From Drosophila miranda (taxonomy: Eukaryota > Arthropoda > Insecta > Diptera > Drosophilidae), in the NCBI RefSeq assembly GCF_003369915.1, contig NC_046673.1, forward strand, positions 23,303,718 to 23,367,717: 64,000 bases of DNA. Direction: 5' to 3'. Below, one piece after another: positions 62,904 through 64,000 of the stretch. Each line of letters starts with the position of its first letter. The first letter of the stretch is position 1. A program made the position numbers and the translations under genes. The notes below the pieces were generated by a model. The model made no database searches, had not been told where the DNA came from, and saw only the letters and a program-made list of their open reading frames with translations.

Positions 62904-63524
62904 TCAGTATCTCAATTGTTGCCCAGTCCGTCTGTCCACCGCACGACTGAAGTAGGTCTTGTCTATAAAGCCATCGACGCCAGCACAGAGTATCACATTG
63001 TTGCTGGAGCGGAAGAGCGGCATATTGTCGGCCAACACTTTGGCCACATCCAAGTAGACCAACAGTTGGCTATCGCTGCGGAAACCACTCAAAGTCTCAC
63101 CCACATCGCTGACTGCAAAGTGCACATAGTTCCGCCGCATGCGGCCCAAGCCTTGTACTTTGATTGCCTCCCAGCACCTGTAGTAGGTTCCATGGACAGC
63201 TAGAGGAACCTGCTTGGCGTTCGAAATCCGCTCCAGACACGCTTCGCCCTGCACTGCCGCCAACGAGTGTCCCTGGTTGGCGCGTATCTCATGGAATTTG
63301 GCGTCCTCATTCCAGCGCAGGATATAGCGCTGTTTGGCATCGTCAGCTACAATTTCTTGCAGCTTTTGAAGACTAAAGACTGCGTAGCGCGGGTGCGATT
63401 GTATGTCTGAGATATTCACGAAACCATCGGCTTGGATGGCAATGCCCTCCTTGACAGCTCCATGCCGCAACAGCCACGTAAGTTTTTTGCTCAACTGTAC
63501 ATTGCTCTCTTGTTTGGGAGGCAT
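62904..63524 (-). CDS. tRNA 2'-phosphotransferase (Tpt1/KptA family)
   Basis: Single exon, 206 residues, a usual length for the family. The enzyme transfers the 2'-phosphate left at the splice junction of ligated tRNAs to NAD+, releasing ADP-ribose 1'',2''-cyclic phosphate and nicotinamide. Motifs seen in order: LSKKLTWLLRHGA (winged-helix start with RH), IRANQGHSL (the RxxQGHS motif), VHGTYYRCWEAIKVQGLGRM and RRNYVHFAVSD (the HGT...GL...RxxVHFA core), and VILCAGVDGFID. The catalytic Arg/His set appears present. The start MPPKQES is the Met nearest the conserved domain; 28 codons of open frame upstream look non-conserved. An ATCGATG word pair at 63607-63640 may be the promoter. Confidence 0.9.
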   Translation of the reverse strand: MPPKQESNVQLSKKLTWLLRHGAVKEGIAIQADGFVNISDIQSHPRYAVFSLQKLQEIVADDAKQRYILRWNEDAKFHEIRANQGHSLAAVQGEACLERISNAKQVPLAVHGTYYRCWEAIKVQGLGRMRRNYVHFAVSDVGETLSGFRSDSQLLVYLDVAKVLADNMPLFRSSNNVILCAGVDGFIDKTYFSRAVDRRTGQQLRY

Positions 63525-64000
63525 TTTTTGCCAAAAAAAACGAACTTTTATTTTAATTTCGCCAGTTTGGACCGCACGTAGAATTAGTGTTATACAGCGG
63601 AGAAACATCGATGCTAATATCTATGGAATCGATGTTTTGATGTAGGTATCGGTGACAGGTGCGCCTTACAGCACTAATACAGGCTCAACGCCATTTCAAA
63701 CTGAAATTTCAAATTCTGAAACAGAAGGTGGATTGGAACCTGTATATTCTGACTAGGAGGAATACAATTGATTTAATAGATTTTGCAGGGCGACATCAGT
63801 CAACTGAAAATGGTTGATTTTTTGAGAAGTTGTTCTCCTATTTTTGAGAAGAGCTTCTACTTTCTCAAGGGGAAATAAATAATAGATGAAGAGTAGATGT
63901 ATAGGCATCGTATAATCGATTTTGACATCGCTTTATTTTATTTCAATTCAATTTTTAATCCATTCTCTTTGTGTTGTGTGTGTGTGTGTGTGTGTGTGCA
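63525..64000. other. Right flank
   Basis: ATCGATG words near 63608 and 63630 (DRE-like) probably serve the phosphotransferase promoter. The window ends in a (GT)n microsatellite (63972-63998). No other gene seen. Confidence 0.5.

Overview
This is nuclear DNA from a fly, almost certainly Drosophila. The evidence is short introns with canonical GT-AG ends, Drosophila-type core promoter words (TATCGATA, Ohler motifs 1 and 6), INE-1/DINE-1-like Helitron relics, and recognisable insect genes. Several of them (nonC/Smg1, the TMF golgin, Cht11) have D. melanogaster orthologues that I recall as X-linked, so Muller element A is likely. The species is not D. melanogaster as I know it. An obscura-group fly is my guess, at low confidence. 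Exon coordinates come from reading splice sites and reading-frame continuity by eye.

Region by region: 1-6.1 kb holds no supportable gene. At 6.2-8.9 kb are two single-exon minus-strand genes, a degenerate acylphosphatase-like protein and a diverged Tom70 paralogue. 8.9-17.6 kb is gene-poor and carries INE-1-like relics, a possible hAT end and an imperfect ~600 bp inverted repeat. 17.6-19.7 kb is one large Ser/His/Arg/Lys low-complexity gene with a TATA box. 19.7-23 kb contains a GATC-rich minisatellite with hairpin units. 23.1-23.7 kb is a three-exon c-type lysozyme. 25.9-29.6 kb is a USP16/45 deubiquitinase.

32.3-47.4 kb is the nine-exon SMG1 kinase gene (nonC), with a rhodopsin-class GPCR nested antisense in its 4.7 kb fourth intron. 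49.0-49.5 kb is an intronless RpS23 copy with unusual substitutions and a 9-bp duplication. 52.7-53.9 kb is a five-exon ZNRF1/2-type RING ligase with a probably long 3'UTR. 56.9-60.1 kb is the TMF golgin, convergent with the membrane-anchored chitinase Cht11 (60.7-62.2 kb). 62.9-63.5 kb is tRNA 2'-phosphotransferase.

Most genes are housekeeping: nonsense-mediated decay, ubiquitin editing and ligation, Golgi tethering, tRNA splicing repair and translation. They do not form one pathway. Two gene pairs are divergent (Usp16-45/nonC and ZNRF/TMF), and each intergenic region contains a copy of the same ~770 bp interspersed repeat beside DRE and motif 1/6 promoter words. The more unusual genes are the single-exon, sequence-degraded copies (acylphosphatase-like, Tom70-like, RpS23) and the Ser/His-rich gene.
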